A stretch of 64,000 nt of DNA from Streptomyces mobaraensis NBRC 13819 = DSM 40847 (GCF_017916255.1 NZ_CP072827.1:5915501-5979500); one strand, 5' to 3'. Counted from the stretch's first letter, positions 52,512 to 61,332 are shown. The notes: generated from the letters alone by a model not told the origin. Numbers and translations: made by a program.

Positions 52512-53674
52512 CCACCAGCGGGACAACCAACGGGACCGTCGACGGGATATCCGGCGCCCCTGCCGCCGCCCTCACCACGTTCACCGGGTCCGCGCGGCCC
52601 TACCGGGGCGGCGACCCGTACGCCGACTACCGGGCCGCCGCCGAGCCGCCGTTCGGCCACCTGCCCGACCTCGCCGACCGCCGCCTCGGCGGCTCCGTCA
52701 TCGCCGCCAACGACGAGTTCTTCGCCGAGCGCGAGAACCTCCTCGTCCCCGGCCCCGCCCGGTTCGACCCCGAGCACTTCGGCCACAAGGGCAAGGTCAT
52801 GGACGGCTGGGAGACCCGCCGCCGGCGCGGCCCGTCCGCCGCCCACCCGTACCCCGCCGACGGCGACCACGACTGGGCACTGGTCCGGCTCGGCGTGCCG
52901 GGCGTCGTCCGCGGCCTCGTCGTCGACACCGCGCACTTCCGCGGCAACCACCCGCAGGCTGTCGGCGTCGAGGCCACCGCCGTGCCCGGCACGCCGTCCC
53001 CCGAGGAGCTGTCGGCGGACGGCGTCGGGTGGACCGTCCTCGTCCCGCGCACCCCGGTCGGCGGCCACGCCGCCAACGCCTTCGCCGTCGGCCACCCCGG
53101 CCGCTGGACCCACCTGCGCCTCAAGCAGTACCCCGACGGCGGCATCGCCCGCTTCCGCGTCCACGGCGAGCCCGTCCCGGACCCGGCCTGGCTCACCGCG
53201 CTGGGGACGGTGGACGTGGCCGCGCTGGAGAACGGCGGCCTGGTCGAGGACGCCTCCGACCGCTTCTACTCCGCGCCGTCCGGCACCATCCTGCCGGGCC
53301 GCTCCCGGCGCATGGACGACGGCTGGGAGACCCGCCGCCGGCGCGACCGGGGCCACGACTGGGTGCGCTACCGGCTGGCCGGGCAGTCGCTGCTGCGCGC
53401 CGTCGAGATCGACACCGGCTGCCTCAAGGGCAACGCGGCGGGCTGGGCCGCGCTCTCGGCGCGCGACGCGGCGGCCGGCGGCGACTGGACGGAGATCCTC
53501 CCGCGCACCCGACTCCGGCCCGACTCCGTCCACCGCATCCCGCTGCCCGGCCACCCGGTCGCCACCCACCTGCGGCTCGACATCCACCCCGACGGCGGGA
53601 TCGCCCGGCTGCGGGTGCACGGGACGCTGACGGGGGACGGGGTGCGGGGGCTGGAGGAACGGTTCGGGGGGTGA
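52508..53674 (+). CDS. alc: Allantoicase
   Basis: A 388-residue protein with the typical internal duplication: two jelly-roll repeats, each with a [13 protein letters not shown] or [13 protein letters not shown] block (about residues 95 and 265) and a DGGIARxRVHG block (about 215 and 360). It hydrolyses allantoate to ureidoglycolate and urea. ATG 52508 overlaps the allantoinase stop by 4 bp. An N-terminal extension of about 20 Thr/Gly-rich residues precedes the first domain. Confidence 0.95.
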   Translation: MTTSGTTNGTVDGISGAPAAALTTFTGSARPYRGGDPYADYRAAAEPPFGHLPDLADRRLGGSVIAANDEFFAERENLLVPGPARFDPEHFGHKGKVMDGWETRRRRGPSAAHPYPADGDHDWALVRLGVPGVVRGLVVDTAHFRGNHPQAVGVEATAVPGTPSPEELSADGVGWTVLVPRTPVGGHAANAFAVGHPGRWTHLRLKQYPDGGIARFRVHGEPVPDPAWLTALGTVDVAALENGGLVEDASDRFYSAPSGTILPGRSRRMDDGWETRRRRDRGHDWVRYRLAGQSLLRAVEIDTGCLKGNAAGWAALSARDAAAGGDWTEILPRTRLRPDSVHRIPLPGHPVATHLRLDIHPDGGIARLRVHGTLTGDGVRGLEERFGG

Positions 53675-53711
53675 GGCCGGGTGCACTGCCGTTCGCGGTT
53701 TCGGGGGTCCG

Positions 53712-54371
53712 TCACGTCTCCGCGAGCGCGTTCCAGAACATCGTCTCGTAGCTCTGGAGCAGCCGGCCGTACCGGTGGGCCAGGCCCTCGGTGAGGAGCC
53801 CGTCCGCCAGTCCGGCCGCGACCGCCGCCAGGGCCGCGTCGGCGGCGTCCGGCGCGGGCCGGGCGAACAGGTCGAAGAAGCCGCAGGCCGTGTCGTCGAA
53901 CCCGTAGTGCGCGCGCAGCGCCCGGCCCAGGGCGGCGCAGTAGCCGCTCCACGTCGCGAAGTTGACGGTCAGGGCCACCGCCACGTCCACCGGCTCGGCC
54001 TGCAGCGCCAGCCACGACGTGTACGCGGGGTACGCCTGGCAGCCCGGCGTCGGCTCGTACGCCCGGACCGCCCGCTCGTCCAGGCCGCAGGCCGCCGCGA
54101 GCGGTCCCAGCAGCTCCAGGGCGGTGGTCTCGCCGTCGGCGAGCGGCGCGAAGAACGCCTCGACGGCGGGGCGGCCCGCCGAACGTTCCGCCAGATGGCG
54201 GTAGGAGGTCCGGTCGGACGCGATGACGTGGTGCTGCTCCAGGGCGAACGCGGCGATCACCGAACGCGGTGCCGAACCGTCGGCGATCAGGGGGACGAGC
54301 CGGTTGGCACCGGTGTCCGGGGCCAGCTCGCGCACCGCGTCGGCGAGGACGTCCTGGGCCGTGCGCGCCAT
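53712..54371 (-). CDS. TenA/PqqC-superfamily protein
   Basis: A 219-residue all-helical protein with the TenA/heme-oxygenase-like pattern: RLVPLIADGSAPRSVIAAFA, EQHHVIASDRTSYRHLAER, TPGCQAYPAYTSWLALQA and a late acidic helix. The spacing of aromatic and His residues fits TenA-like hydrolases, but the canonical thiaminase Cys context is not clear, so I do not claim thiaminase II. ATG 54371 follows GGCGGA. It is third on the strand after a cupin-XRE regulator and a small membrane protein. Confidence 0.6.
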   Translation of the reverse strand: MARTAQDVLADAVRELAPDTGANRLVPLIADGSAPRSVIAAFALEQHHVIASDRTSYRHLAERSAGRPAVEAFFAPLADGETTALELLGPLAAACGLDERAVRAYEPTPGCQAYPAYTSWLALQAEPVDVAVALTVNFATWSGYCAALGRALRAHYGFDDTACGFFDLFARPAPDAADAALAAVAAGLADGLLTEGLAHRYGRLLQSYETMFWNALAET

Positions 54372-54440
54372 CGGCGTTCCGCCTTCCTGGGGGTGGGCCC
54401 GGTGCGGGGACGGGCCGCCAGGATAGCGGCCGGGCACCGC

Positions 54441-54480
54441 CCGGAGCGGTCACTCGCCCGGCCGGAGCGGTCACTTGCCC
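54441..54480. repeat. Short direct repeat spanning a stop codon
   Basis: CCGGAGCGGTCACTCGCCC (54441-54459) and CCGGAGCGGTCACTTGCCC (54462-54480) differ by one base, period 21 bp. The second copy contains the stop of the small membrane-protein gene. Confidence 0.75.
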
Positions 54481-54692
54481 AGGTAGAAGAGGAGGAAGAA
54501 GAAGGCGGAGATGAAGTGGACGGCGACCAGGTAGATGAAGACCCGCACCGCCATGCCCATGGGCGCGCGGTCCTCCACCTGCGCCGCCTCCCTGAGGGGG
54601 GCCGGATCCGGGCTCACGGCCCGCGGCGCGGGGGCCGTCGCGGCCTCGTCCGCGGCCGGTCCCGCCGGCCGACGGTGCGCGGTGTCACTCAT
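54471..54692 (-). CDS. Small single-TM membrane protein (DUF6126-like)
   Basis: A 73-residue protein: a hydrophilic Ala/Pro-rich N-terminus, then RAPMGMAVRVFIYLVAVHFI and a hydrophobic end (SAFFFLLFYLGK), giving one transmembrane helix at the C-terminus. The MGMAVRVFIYL block matches what I recall as DUF6126, often found beside XRE-cupin regulators. Its start overlaps the regulator's stop by 8 bp. Function is unknown. Confidence 0.7.
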   Translation of the reverse strand: MSDTAHRRPAGPAADEAATAPAPRAVSPDPAPLREAAQVEDRAPMGMAVRVFIYLVAVHFISAFFFLLFYLGK

Positions 54693-55329
54693 GGTGTCCC
54701 CTCCGGTTGGGTCCGGCGTCGCCGAGGCACAGCCCGGCCGCGCCGCTCTGCATCAGCGTGTGCATGAACAGCAGGTCCGCCCCGCCGGGCGTGGCGGACG
54801 CGATGCGGTGCGGGGTGAGCGAGTCGAAGTGGGCCGCGTCGCCCGGCTCCAGCAGGTGCGTCGTCCCGCCGAGGGACAGCCGGAGCCGGCCGCCGGTGAC
54901 GTACAGCCACTCCTCGCCCGGGTGCACCCGCACCAGGTCCTCCTGGCCCGCCGCGTCGTGGCCGTGCGGCACGTGCAGCCGCAGGGCCTGCATGGCGCGG
55001 CCGGAGCCGCCGGCGCGCCAGTACGTCCAGCCGCCCGCGCGCTGGGGTTCCATCCGGTCCCCGCGCACGATCGGATCCGCCGTCTGGGGCACTTCGCCCA
55101 GGAGGTCGGATACCGTCGTCCCATAGGTGCGCGCGAGCGCCAGCAGCATGGGGAGGGACGGCGTCCGGCGGCCGGTCTCCAGCCGGGACAGGTGAGCGGG
55201 CGACAGTCCGGCCCGGGCCGCCGCCGCCTCCAGCGTCAGCGCGCTGCGCGTGCGCAGCGCGCGCAACTGCGGGGCGACGGCGGGGAGATCCTCGGTCTCG
55301 GGGGCGTCCGTGCCGGTGTTTGGGCTCAT
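54685..55329 (-). CDS. XRE-family regulator with C-terminal cupin domain
   Basis: A 214-residue regulator: HTH at about 20-75 (LRALRTRSALTLEAAAARAG, SPAHLSRLETGRRTPSL) and a cupin at about 110-195 (VHPGEEWLYVTGGRLRLSLG, LEPGDAAHFDSLTPHRI). Such proteins bind small ligands in the cupin and usually autoregulate. Nested inverted repeats upstream (55353-55403) are likely operators. It is first in an operon with the membrane protein and probably the TenA-like gene. Confidence 0.85.
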   Translation of the reverse strand: MSPNTGTDAPETEDLPAVAPQLRALRTRSALTLEAAAARAGLSPAHLSRLETGRRTPSLPMLLALARTYGTTVSDLLGEVPQTADPIVRGDRMEPQRAGGWTYWRAGGSGRAMQALRLHVPHGHDAAGQEDLVRVHPGEEWLYVTGGRLRLSLGGTTHLLEPGDAAHFDSLTPHRIASATPGGADLLFMHTLMQSGAAGLCLGDAGPNRRGHHE

Positions 55330-55352
55330 GCTCCCGGTATAGCCCTGTCATG

Positions 55353-55403
55353 CCCCAAAGGCAAAAGTTGTTGCCTCAGAGGCAAATCATCCTCTCTTTG
55401 GGG
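55353..55403 (-). promoter_or_regulatory. Nested inverted repeats upstream of the cupin regulator
   Basis: TTGCCTC-A-GAGGCAA (55371-55385) is a perfect dyad. It overlaps GGCAA/TTGCC (55360-55375) and lies inside wide CCCCAAAG (55353-55360) and CTTTGGGG (55396-55403) arms. The regulator start is 24 bp away, so autoregulation is likely. Confidence 0.6.
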
Positions 55404-55486
55404 ACTCCCCGGATTCGGTGAACGGTGAGCAAACATCAGCCGTTTGTCGTTGACATGACATGTGCTACGCGCGTCATCCTGGGCGC

Positions 55487-55933
55487 ATGAACATCCCCCA
55501 CCGTTTCGCGCGCCTCGGCGTGCCGGCCGCGCTGGCCTCCTTCCTCTTCCTCGGCGCCCCCGCCGCCGCCATGGCGGCTCCCGCCACCTCCACCCCCACC
55601 GTCTCCTCCGGCTCCTCGGTCACGGCCGTCTCGCTCGCCGTGAAGGGCGTCGGCCACGTCTGTCAGTCCGCCCTGCCGTCGCAGGCCCACGACACCCTGG
55701 ACCTGATCGACGAGGGCGGCCCCTTCCCGTACCCCAAGGACGGCACCGTCTTCTCCAACCGCGAGGGCGTGCTGCCCAAGCAGAGCAGCGGCTACTACCA
55801 CGAGTACACGGTGGTCACGCCGGGCTCGCCCGACCGCGGCGCGCGCCGGATCGTCGCCGGCCGGGCCGACCACGAGGACTACTACAGCGCGGACCACTAC
55901 CAGTCGTTCGCCCGGATCGACTTCTCCTGCTGA
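55487..55933 (+). CDS. Secreted guanyl-specific ribonuclease, RNase Sa-like
   Basis: A 148-residue exported protein. A signal peptide (basic n-region, AALASFLFLGAPAAAMA core, cleavage near residue 30) and a short linker precede a mature domain that matches RNase Sa throughout: VCQSALPSQAHDTLDLI, GPFPYPKDGTVFSNRE, YYHEYTVVTPG (catalytic Glu), GARRIVAG (Arg) and DHYQSFARIDFSC (His). Two Cys would form the single disulfide. It cleaves RNA after G. TTGACA at 55450 is a possible -35. No barstar-like inhibitor gene is adjacent. The 302 bp after the stop show nothing recognisable. Confidence 0.93.
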   Translation: MNIPHRFARLGVPAALASFLFLGAPAAAMAAPATSTPTVSSGSSVTAVSLAVKGVGHVCQSALPSQAHDTLDLIDEGGPFPYPKDGTVFSNREGVLPKQSSGYYHEYTVVTPGSPDRGARRIVAGRADHEDYYSADHYQSFARIDFSC

Positions 55934-56235
55934 GTCCCGTCGACCCGTACTCCCGCCGGCCGGCGCCGCGTTGACCGCGGCGTCGGCCGGAACCGGGTGT
56001 TCCGCCGGTGGTGCGGCCCGGCGGCCCAAGCTGACGGAGCGTCATATCCCGCACACAACCGGGCAGGTGCCGTCACACCCGGCCGCACCCTCGCACGCTC
56101 CGGCGGGCCCCGTCGGGCATCCGGGGAACCGCGAGACTGGGTCGGATGTCAGTCCCTGCCGTTACCGTTCTTCTCGTTCCGCGAACCGCGACCACGGGAT
56201 CCGTGAACGCACGACGAGAAGGGCGGCGAACTGTC

Positions 56236-56901
56236 GTGTACCGCTGGGAGATCACCCGGGCAGCGCTGGGGCAACGCGTCCTCGCCATGGTGCGCGGTGA
56301 CAGCTACGACCAGGCGACGCTGACGTCCGGCACGCTGCTCTCGGCCGGCCTCACCAGCCTGGAGATATCCCTCGCCACACCCTTCGCGCTCGACGCCGTC
56401 GCCACCCTGGCCCGGGAGGTCGGCGACGAGGCGCTCATCGGGGCCGGCACGGTCCTGGACGCGGCCTCCGCGCGGATGGCCGTCGAGGCCGGCGCCCGCT
56501 TCCTGGCCTCGCCGGCCCTCGACCCCGAGGTGCTGCGCACCGGCCACCGCTACGGCGTCCCGGTGTTCGCCGGGGTCTCGACGCCCGCCGAGATCGTCCG
56601 CGCCCTGGAGCTGGGCGCCGACGCCCTGAAGCTGTTCCCGGCCGCCGGCCATCACCCCGGGCGCGTCCGCGAGATCCGCTCCGAACTGCCCCAGGCGGCC
56701 CTGGTCCCCAGCGGTGGCGTCGGCGTCGACACCGCACCCGAGTGGATCGCGGCCGGAGCTGTCGCCTGCGGCATCGGCGGCGCCCTGGCGGAGGGCGACC
56801 GCGACGCGGTGGCCAAGCGGGTGGAGGACCTGATCGCCCGGCTGGCGGAGGCGGACGGGGGCGAGGCCGCAAGTGCCGGGGGCGCCGGGGAAACGGAATA
56901 G
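56236..56901 (+). CDS. KDPG/KHG aldolase family protein
   Basis: A 221-residue class I aldolase of the Eda family. SLEISLATP holds the catalytic Glu, LIGAGTVLD and RFLASPALDP are barrel motifs, and ALKLFPA carries the Schiff-base Lys. It would split 2-keto-3-deoxy-6-phosphogluconate or a related sugar acid. GTG 56236 is preferred because the upstream extension (to GTG or ATG at 56146) lacks family similarity. It stands alone, so its physiological substrate is uncertain. The C-terminus is Gly/Glu-rich. Confidence 0.85.
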   Translation: MYRWEITRAALGQRVLAMVRGDSYDQATLTSGTLLSAGLTSLEISLATPFALDAVATLAREVGDEALIGAGTVLDAASARMAVEAGARFLASPALDPEVLRTGHRYGVPVFAGVSTPAEIVRALELGADALKLFPAAGHHPGRVREIRSELPQAALVPSGGVGVDTAPEWIAAGAVACGIGGALAEGDRDAVAKRVEDLIARLAEADGGEAASAGGAGETE

Positions 56902-57250
56902 GCGCGGGCGAGCGCGGACCGGCGGGCGGCGCGCTCCCCTGGCCACGGGCCCGCACGCGGCAACGCCCCGGCGCCCGCCCGCGCCCCGCCGGGGGAATCG
57001 TGCCCGCCTGTCGCGGAGGCGCCTGCCGCGGCGCCGCCCGACCGCGCCCCGGCCCGGGGCATCGCCGCGCGCCGCTCCACCGGCTCGTACCCCCGCGCCG
57101 GCCCCGCGGCCCCTGGCCTTGGCCCCCGGCCGTCCTCCCGCGTCGGTCTCTCGCCTGGGGCCCCAGGGCGTCCACCCGCGTCGGCTCCTCGCCTTGGGCC
57201 CCGCGCGTCGTCCGTCCACGTCCCCCGTCGTCCCCGCGCCAGACCGGGCC
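56902..57250. other. Intergenic GC-rich region with a short degenerate repeat
   Basis: 349 bp between convergent genes. A degenerate direct repeat (CCCGCGTCGGTCTCTCGCC near 57138 and CCCGCGTCGGCTCCTCGCC near 57175, each followed by a GGGCCCC-like block) is the only structure seen. No gene or clear terminator. Confidence 0.5.
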
Positions 57251-58039
57251 TCACCCGAGCGCCCGCGCGCCGAAGCTCGCCAGCAGCAGCGCGGAGGCGG
57301 CCAGCAGCAACAGGCCCGACCCGGCGAGCAGCAGCCGGAAGACCCGGGTGTTCATCCGGTGCCGGGTGCGGGCCACGACCAGGGCGAGGAGCGCCTTGCT
57401 GCCCACCAGCAGCGCGTAGAAGGCGACGAGGAAGCCGACCGCGCCCCCCGGGCGCTCCCGCCACGCGTCGACGAGGAGGGGCGATCCGGTCGTCAGCCAG
57501 AACAGCCACGGGTGCGGGCTGAGGAGGTTGACCACCACGCCCTGCCGGACGGTCCGCCGGCCGGCGGCGGTACGAACGGAGGCGCCCGGCCCCGAGCCGG
57601 GACCCGGCTCTGATCCGGCGCCCGGCCCTGAGCCCTGCCCCGGCCCCAAGCCCTGCCCCAGCCCCGAGCCGAGGCCAGACCCCGAGCCCGCGCCCGGCCC
57701 GGGCAAGGCGCCCGGCCCGGGCAAGGCGCCCGGCGCGGCCGGGTCCTCCGGCCGTGGCAGTGTGGCCGTCCGCGCGTCCCGGAGCGTGGTGCAGGCCGGC
57801 CACAGCAGGAACAGGCCGCCGACGAGGCCGCCCGCCGCGACCGCCCGGTCCGGCAGCGCGGAGAGCACCGTCACCGACAGCACGATCACCGGTAAGTCGG
57901 TCAGCAGCGGCACGGCGGCCACCCGCAGCCCGACCCCCAGCCCGCCGCGCAGCGTGCCCGACAGCACCAGTGCCAGCAGCGGCCCGGGGCTGATCCCCGC
58001 GCTCAGGCCGAGCGCCACCCCGAGGGCCAGAACCTTCAT
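57251..58039 (-). CDS. LysE-family exporter with Gly/Pro-rich loop
   Basis: A 262-residue membrane protein with about six TM segments. It opens GVALGLSAGISPGPLLALVL, the LysE signature (GxxPGP), and has VVNLLSPHPWLFWLTTG, the conserved second motif. Between TM3 and TM4 is a loop of about 60 residues made of Gly-Pro-Ser repeats (GPGALPGPGAGSGSG), unusual for the family. Expected role: export of amino acids or small metabolites. ATG 58039 follows GAGGAGCGG. It is divergent from a GntR regulator. Confidence 0.82.
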   Translation of the reverse strand: MKVLALGVALGLSAGISPGPLLALVLSGTLRGGLGVGLRVAAVPLLTDLPVIVLSVTVLSALPDRAVAAGGLVGGLFLLWPACTTLRDARTATLPRPEDPAAPGALPGPGALPGPGAGSGSGLGSGLGQGLGPGQGSGPGAGSEPGPGSGPGASVRTAAGRRTVRQGVVVNLLSPHPWLFWLTTGSPLLVDAWRERPGGAVGFLVAFYALLVGSKALLALVVARTRHRMNTRVFRLLLAGSGLLLLAASALLLASFGARALG

Positions 58040-58175
58040 CACCGCTCCTCTGCCGAGCCGTAGCTGTCGGCGCCCCCGGCGAGGCCATGGGCCCGCACGC
58101 CGGAGCGATCCTCGCGCGCTCCCGGGACGCGCGCCAGAGCGCCCGTCCGCTGCCGGCGCCCGCCACCGGCCGCGT

Positions 58176-58198
58176 AGGTCCGGACCTATATGTCCGGA
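58176..58198. promoter_or_regulatory. GTCCGGAC operator cluster upstream of the GntR gene
   Basis: AGGTCCGGACCT (58176-58187) is a perfect 12-bp palindrome, and TCCGGAC-CTATAT-GTCCGGA (58179-58198) forms a larger dyad. Further TCCGGA-like sites follow to 58215. It lies 55-75 bp before the GntR start, typical for autoregulation, and could also affect the divergent LysE gene. Confidence 0.65.
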
Positions 58199-58251
58199 CA
58201 ACCGGACCTCCGGACTTCCCGTCATCAGGTCCCCCCGCTACCCTCCACGGC

Positions 58252-59061
58252 GTGGCGAAGCACCGACCCCCGCAGCACCAGGCCCCCCAGTCCGATGCCT
58301 CCCAGCCCGATGCCCCCCGGCACCGGCCCCTCCAGTTCTCCCTCGACCGCGGCAGCCCCGTCCCGCTCTACTACCAGCTGGCCCAGCAGCTCGAAGCCGC
58401 CATCGAGCAGGGCGGGCTCGCCCCCGGCAGCCTGCTCGGGAACGAGATCGACCTGGCCGCGCGGCTGGGGCTGTCGCGGCCGACCGTGCGGCAGGCGATC
58501 CAGTCGCTCGTCGACAAGGGCCTGCTGGTGCGCCGCCGCGGCGTCGGCACCCAGGTCGTGCACAGTCAGGTGAAGCGCCCCCTGGAGCTCAGCAGCCTCT
58601 ACGACGACCTGGAGGCCGCCGGCCAGCAGCCCGCCACCCTGCTCCTGGGCCGCGCGACCGAGCCGGCCACCGCCCGTGTCGCCGCCGCCCTCGGGGTGCC
58701 CGAGGGGGCGGACGTCGTCCGCGTCGAGCGGCTGCGGCTGGCGCACGGCGAGCCGGTGGCCCACCTGTGCAACCACCTCCCCGTCGGCCTGCTCGACCTG
58801 GACGGCGACGTCCTGGCCGAGACCGGCCTCTACCGGCTGATGCGCTCCGCCGGCATCACCCTGCACAGCGCCCGGCAGACCATCGGCGCGCGCGCCGCCA
58901 CCGCGGAGGAGGCCGAGCGGCTCGCGGAGCCGGCCGGGGCACCGCTGCTGACCATGGAGCGGACGACGTTCGACGACACGGGACGGGCCGTGGAGCTCGG
59001 TTCGCACCTCTACCGCGCCTCCCGCTACTCCTTCGATTTCCAGCTCCTGGCCCGGCCGTGA
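58252..59061 (+). CDS. GntR/HutC-family regulator
   Basis: A 269-residue regulator. After a His/Pro/Gln-rich N-terminus of about 30 residues come the GntR winged HTH (PGSLLGNEIDLAARLGLSRP, TVRQAIQSLVDKGLL) and the UTRA effector domain (about 120-260: RVERLRLAHGEPVAHLCNHL, ASRYSFDFQLL). It probably controls the downstream sugar ABC operon in response to a sugar phosphate. GTG 58252 is the first start past the operator cluster. The next gene starts about 220 bp downstream. Confidence 0.85.
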   Translation: MAKHRPPQHQAPQSDASQPDAPRHRPLQFSLDRGSPVPLYYQLAQQLEAAIEQGGLAPGSLLGNEIDLAARLGLSRPTVRQAIQSLVDKGLLVRRRGVGTQVVHSQVKRPLELSSLYDDLEAAGQQPATLLLGRATEPATARVAAALGVPEGADVVRVERLRLAHGEPVAHLCNHLPVGLLDLDGDVLAETGLYRLMRSAGITLHSARQTIGARAATAEEAERLAEPAGAPLLTMERTTFDDTGRAVELGSHLYRASRYSFDFQLLARP

Positions 59062-59098
59062 GACGGTCCCCTCGGGCCGTCCGCGATCGTTCGGTCGA

Positions 59099-59123
59099 CA
59101 GAATGTTCTGACAAAGTATTGAC
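59099..59123 (+). promoter_or_regulatory. Inverted repeat and TTGACG element before the sugar ABC operon
   Basis: CAGAA-TG-TTCTG (59099-59110) is an inverted repeat, immediately followed by ACAAAGTATTGACGC. The latter nearly matches ACAAAGTGTTGACGC before the urate operon and contains a TTGACG -35-like hexamer. It lies 160-185 bp upstream of the binding-protein gene. Confidence 0.4.
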
Positions 59124-59284
59124 GCGGTGTGGCGCACACCACTAGAACACCTGCACACCCCGTCGGGGTGCCGGGGAAAACCCCGCCGGACGGCCGTGAC
59201 GGATCGTGACGGATACTTGGGCGGTTGGGCCCGCTGGACCGGGGCCCGGCCGCACCGTGACAGACAGTGGAAGGGCAAGTCCTC

Positions 59285-60295
59285 GTGGCAAGGGTTCGGA
59301 CAGGCGTACGTGCGGTGAGCGCCGTGCTGGCAGCGGTGCTCGGCGCCACACTGGCGGGGTGCAGCAGTACGGGCGGCAAGCGCGCCGAGGAGCGGGCCGC
59401 CAAGGCCGCCCAGGGGCGTTCCGCGGTCGACACGCCCCGGTGGACCTTCGCGATGGTCACCCACTCGGGCGATGGCGACACCTTCTGGGACATCGTGCAG
59501 AGCGGTGCCAAGCAGGCGGCCGTGAAGGACAACATCAAGTTCCTCTACGCGCATGACGTGGAGGGGAACAAGCAGGCCCAGAGCGTCCAGGCGATGATCG
59601 ACCAGAAGGTCGACGGCCTGATCGTCTCCCTCGCCAAGCCGGACGCGATGAAGGACGTCGTGGCCAAGGCGGTGAAGGCCGGCATTCCGGTGATCACGGT
59701 GAACTCGGGCTCGGACAAGTCCAAGGAGTTCGGCGCCCTCACCCACATCGGGCAGGACGAGGTGATCGCGGGCGAGGCCGTCGGCGAGCAGCTCAACCAG
59801 CGCGGGAAGAAGAAGGCCGTCTGCGTGCTGCACGAGCAGGGCAACGTCGGCCACGAGCAGCGCTGCGAGGGCGTGAAGAAAGCGTTCAAGGGCGAGGTGG
59901 TGAACCTCTACGTCGAGGGCACCAACATGCCCAACGTCCAGTCCTCCATCGAGGCCAAGCTCCAGTCCGACAAGGACGTGGACGCCGTCGTCACGCTCGG
60001 CGCCCCCTTCGCGCCGACCGCCGTCAAGGCCGCCCAGCAGGCCGGCAGCAAGGCCGAGGTGGACACCTTCGACCTCAACGCCAAGGTCGCCGACTCCCTC
60101 AAGGACGGCTCCCTCGGCTTCGCCGTCGACCAGGACCCGTACCTCCAGGGCTACGAGGCCGTCGACCTGCTCTGGCTCTACCGCTACAACCGCGACATGC
60201 TCGGCGGCGGCCGCCCGGTCCTCACCGGCCCGCAGATCGTCACCAAGGACGACGCCAAGGTGCTGGCCGAGTACACCAAGCGGGGGACGCGATGA
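59285..60295 (+). CDS. Sugar ABC transporter substrate-binding lipoprotein
   Basis: A 336-residue periplasmic-binding-protein of the ribose/fructose type (PBP type I). It has a signal with lipobox LAGC (about residue 26) and then FAMVTHSGDGDTFWDIVQSG, QAMIDQKVDGLIVSLA and GIPVITVNSGSD (sugar-pocket motifs). Start is GTG 59285; GTG 59267 is also in frame. It overlaps the permease start (ATGA). Similar in order to FrcB of the FrcBCA fructose/ribose system; the actual sugar is unknown. Confidence 0.88.
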   Translation: MARVRTGVRAVSAVLAAVLGATLAGCSSTGGKRAEERAAKAAQGRSAVDTPRWTFAMVTHSGDGDTFWDIVQSGAKQAAVKDNIKFLYAHDVEGNKQAQSVQAMIDQKVDGLIVSLAKPDAMKDVVAKAVKAGIPVITVNSGSDKSKEFGALTHIGQDEVIAGEAVGEQLNQRGKKKAVCVLHEQGNVGHEQRCEGVKKAFKGEVVNLYVEGTNMPNVQSSIEAKLQSDKDVDAVVTLGAPFAPTAVKAAQQAGSKAEVDTFDLNAKVADSLKDGSLGFAVDQDPYLQGYEAVDLLWLYRYNRDMLGGGRPVLTGPQIVTKDDAKVLAEYTKRGTR

Positions 60296-61332
60296 GCAGC
60301 ACCACCGCCACCGTCCCCGAGGCGGGCCCGCGGACCAGGAGCCTGCCGCGCCGCCTGCTCGGCCGCCCCGAGCTGGGCTCGGTCGTCGGCGCCGCCGCGG
60401 TCTTCGTCTTCTTCGCGATCGTCGCCGACTCCTTCCTGTCCGCGTCGAGCCTCTCCACCGTGCTCTACGCGTCGTCGACCATCGGCATCATGGCCGTCCC
60501 GGTGGCGCTGCTGATGATCGGCGGCGAGTTCGACCTGTCGGCCGGTGTGATGGTGACCAGCTCGGCGCTGGTCTCCTCGATGTTCAGCTACCAGATGACG
60601 GCCAACGTCTGGGTGGGCGTCGGCGTCTCGCTGCTCGTCACCCTGGCGATCGGCTTCTTCAACGGCTTCGTCCTCACCCGCACCAAGCTGCCCAGCTTCA
60701 TCATCACGCTCGGCACGTTCCTGATGCTCACGGGCCTCAACCTCGGCTTCACCAAGCTCATCAGCGGCACCGTCTCCACCAAGACCATCGGGGACATGGA
60801 GGGCATCGAGTCCGCCCGCGCCCTCTTCGCCTCCCACTTCACCCTGGGTGACGTGGACCTCCAGGTCACCGTCCTGTGGTGGATCGGCCTGGTCGCCGTC
60901 GCCACCTGGGTGCTGCTGCGCACCCGCGCCGGCAACTGGGTCTTCGCGGTCGGCGGCGGCGTGGACGCGGCCCGCGCGGTCGGCGTCCCGGTCCGGCGCA
61001 CCAAGATCGGCCTGTACATGGCGGTCGCGTTCTGCGCCTGGGTCTCCGGCCAGCACCTGCTGATGTCCTACGACGTGGTGCAGTCGGGCGAGGGCGTCGG
61101 CAACGAGCTGCTCTACATCATCGCGGCGGTCATCGGCGGCTGCCTGATGACCGGCGGCTACGGGTCGGCCATCGGCTCGGCGGTCGGCGCGTTCATCTTC
61201 GGCATGACGAGCAAGGGCATCGTGTACGCGCAGTGGAACCCGGACTGGTTCAAGTTCTTCCTCGGCGCGATGCTGCTGCTGGCGACCCTGCTCAACGCCT
61301 GGGTCCGGAAGCGCGCGGAGGCCAGCAAATGA
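60292..61332 (+). CDS. Sugar ABC transporter permease
   Basis: A 346-residue membrane protein of the RbsC/FrcC family with about ten TM helices. MALLMIGGEFDLSAGV-like sequence (LLMIGGEFDLSAGVMV) near residue 80 and the coupling region (VGGGVDAARAVGVPVRRTKI) near 220 are typical, as is the late GGCLMTGGYGSAIGSAVGA. It forms the channel, probably as a homodimer, and overlaps both neighbours by 4 bp (ATGA), giving a tightly coupled operon. Confidence 0.92.
   Translation: MSSTTATVPEAGPRTRSLPRRLLGRPELGSVVGAAAVFVFFAIVADSFLSASSLSTVLYASSTIGIMAVPVALLMIGGEFDLSAGVMVTSSALVSSMFSYQMTANVWVGVGVSLLVTLAIGFFNGFVLTRTKLPSFIITLGTFLMLTGLNLGFTKLISGTVSTKTIGDMEGIESARALFASHFTLGDVDLQVTVLWWIGLVAVATWVLLRTRAGNWVFAVGGGVDAARAVGVPVRRTKIGLYMAVAFCAWVSGQHLLMSYDVVQSGEGVGNELLYIIAAVIGGCLMTGGYGSAIGSAVGAFIFGMTSKGIVYAQWNPDWFKFFLGAMLLLATLLNAWVRKRAEASK

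Noticed and set aside
59267..60295. Rhizopine or inositol transporter assignment for the sugar ABC operon
   Set aside because: No inositol or rhizopine catabolic gene is nearby; the single-domain ATPase plus ROK kinase fits a hexose system better, and the sugar cannot be named from sequence.
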